Assembly: GCA_945883615.1 (NCBI GenBank)
Contig: CAMCYB010000069.1
Location: 1-6,290 of the forward strand
Length of the DNA stretch: 6,290 bases
Reading direction: 5' to 3'
DNA from: Bordetella parapertussis
GTDB lineage: Bacteria; Pseudomonadota; Gammaproteobacteria; Burkholderiales; Burkholderiaceae_B
A program made the position numbers and the translations under genes. The notes beneath the pieces are model-generated. The model ran no database searches. It saw only the letters and a program-made list of their open reading frames with translations, and had not been told where the DNA came from. Below are positions 5,356-6,290 of the stretch, piece by piece; position 1 is the stretch's first letter, and each line of letters begins with the position of its first letter.

Positions 5356-6087
5356 ATGTCACATAACGCCCACGAGCATGACTTTGAATCTTCTCTGATT
5401 CTATCCCTTAGAAAAGATTTGGCACTCGCGTTACGTGCTGCTGCCCATCATGGTTTAGCTGAGGGGGTATGCAATCACTTTAGTGTTGAAATTCCAGATG
5501 GTAGTGGTCGTTTTTTGTTGAACCCACAAGGGTTACTTTGGCATGAAATTCAGGCTGATGACATCGTGATGATTGATACGCAGGGTGAACGCCTGGCGGG
5601 TCGTCATCCGGTTGAATCAACTGCCATGTTCATTCATTCGGCCGTTCATCGAATGGCCAAAAAAGCCTGTGTGTTACATACGCATATGCCTTATGCCACA
5701 GCACTTACTTTAACGCGCCAACGTTCGCTAGATACAGCGCTTTCACAAAATGCAATGCGCTTTCACGGGCGTGTCGCCGTTGATGAACATTACAACGGCC
5801 TTGCGCTTGATGCGAGTGAAGGTGAACGTATAGCCAACGCGATGCAAGGTGCTGACATTGTATTTTTGGGCAATCATGGCGTGATTGTGTGTGGTGAGCG
5901 GGTAGATTATGCCTATGATGATTTATATTTTTTAGAGCGTGCTTGCATGATGCAAGTCTTGGCGATGTCTACGGGTTCGCCACTAGCGCCGGTTGATGTT
6001 GCATTGGCCAGTCGGGTTGGTCAGCAATCTATGGGTGAGCGTTTACAGTCAGAGCTATTTTTTAAAGCGTTAGGCCGAACTTTGTAA
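5356..6087 (+). CDS. Class II aldolase/adducin-family protein
   Basis: A 243-residue cytoplasmic protein, about the normal length or slightly longer than bacterial class II aldolases such as fuculose- or ribulose-phosphate aldolases/epimerases. These use a divalent metal, usually zinc, to stabilise an enediolate during retro-aldol or epimerase reactions. The metal site appears complete: His108 and His110 in HTHMPYAT, and His174 in GNHGV. Glu87 in PVESTAMFIH matches the catalytic acid. The N-terminal CNHFSVEIP (39-47) matches the family phosphate/substrate-loop region (usually GN.S.R), but the Arg often seen there is replaced, so a phosphorylated sugar substrate is less certain. Many relatives in proteobacteria are annotated only as class II aldolase. 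The gene lies 23 bp after the radical SAM gene on the same strand, so the two are probably co-transcribed and functionally linked. No terminator is seen after it. Confidence 0.9.
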   Translation: MSHNAHEHDFESSLILSLRKDLALALRAAAHHGLAEGVCNHFSVEIPDGSGRFLLNPQGLLWHEIQADDIVMIDTQGERLAGRHPVESTAMFIHSAVHRMAKKACVLHTHMPYATALTLTRQRSLDTALSQNAMRFHGRVAVDEHYNGLALDASEGERIANAMQGADIVFLGNHGVIVCGERVDYAYDDLYFLERACMMQVLAMSTGSPLAPVDVALASRVGQQSMGERLQSELFFKALGRTL

Positions 6088-6111
6088 ACTAATCGTTAAA
6101 TCAACCTAACA

Positions 6112-6290
6112 TGCACCCGGTAGTTGTCAACAAAGATGGCCGTTCTTTCATGCTGCCTGTTTTAAATTAATAGATTCATTGATGTGCTCTTTTGGTGGGT
6201 TAAGCCAGACTTCATTAATGGGTTGCCAATTGCGAGTTGACCGATTGTTCCAACGTTTAGGCATGGCTCGTTTGGCTTGCTCATATACGT
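6112..6290 (-). mobile_element. 3' end of a second insertion sequence (partial)
   Basis: A transposase C-terminus on the minus strand ends at 6148, and 36 bp further out the plus strand reads TGCACCCGGTAGTTGTCAAC (6112-6131), which has the TG start typical of IS ends. The boundary at 6112 is a guess because the other end is outside the window. This end does not resemble the terminal repeat of the left IS, so the two flanking elements appear to be different. The IS3-family assignment rests on the protein tail only. Confidence 0.4.
6148..6290 (-). CDS. Transposase C-terminal fragment (probably IS3-family OrfB / rve-type)
   Basis: The minus strand from the window edge to the TGA at 6150-6148 gives 46 residues, including RWNNRSTRNWQPINEVWLNP. 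The basic, Trp-rich segment followed by VWLNPP near the C-terminus is the kind of tail seen after the integrase-like catalytic domain of IS3-type transposases. The catalytic DDE residues would be outside the window, so activity cannot be assessed. The frame is too short to be obvious by length alone; the motif and the neighbouring IS-end-like sequence support it. It points towards the aldolase gene, converging with it. Confidence 0.6.
   Translation of the reverse strand, partial: VYEQAKRAMPKRWNNRSTRNWQPINEVWLNPPKEHINESINLKQAA

Noticed and set aside
1..6290. Composite transposon made of two copies of the same IS
   Set aside because: The terminal sequences visible at the two inner edges do not match each other, so the flanking elements look different. 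The parts in the window do not overlap enough to prove it.

Overview
The window looks like a small chromosomal metabolic segment from a Gram-negative proteobacterium. Its moderate-to-low GC, IS3-type insertion sequences and the style of its proteins suggest a betaproteobacterium, perhaps near the Alcaligenaceae/Burkholderiales. That placement is inference from general resemblance and was not tested. There are no tRNA or rRNA genes, no CRISPR array, no transporter and no transcription regulator.

Layout. The left edge (1-147) is the 5' end of an IS3-family insertion sequence on the minus strand, with the first 32 codons of its OrfA and its terminal inverted repeat ending near 147. Only 40 bp further on starts a BKACE-family (DUF849) beta-keto acid cleavage enzyme (188-1120, +). 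It converges on a kynurenine-formamidase-like alpha/beta hydrolase (1250-2137, -). The gap between the two genes holds two back-to-back intrinsic terminators, one per strand. A 135-bp divergent region containing four 10-bp T-rich repeats separates this hydrolase from a hormone-sensitive-lipase-type esterase (2273-3211, +). After about 200 bp comes a large radical SAM protein with a B12-binding-like domain (best start 3416, end 5332, +). A class II aldolase/adducin-family protein follows 23 bp later (5356-6087, +), very likely in the same transcript. The right edge (6148-6290, -) is the C-terminus of a second transposase.

How the genes may work together. BKACE enzymes cut beta-keto acids using acetyl-CoA, class II aldolases make or break C-C bonds with a metal ion, and the two hydrolases could release or process ester or amide substrates. 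A small catabolic cluster is plausible, but only the radical SAM/aldolase pair is supported as an operon. The rest is proximity within a segment bordered by two apparently different insertion sequences.

The most striking feature outside annotation is a textbook intrinsic terminator (9-bp perfect stem plus six T) at 3489-3519, inside the radical SAM coding sequence about 73 nt after the preferred start. It could act as a translation-coupled attenuator. The radical SAM protein is also notable: its B12-like domain appears split by a long insert, it lacks the cobalamin-binding DxHxxG motif, and its cluster has CX4CX2C spacing.
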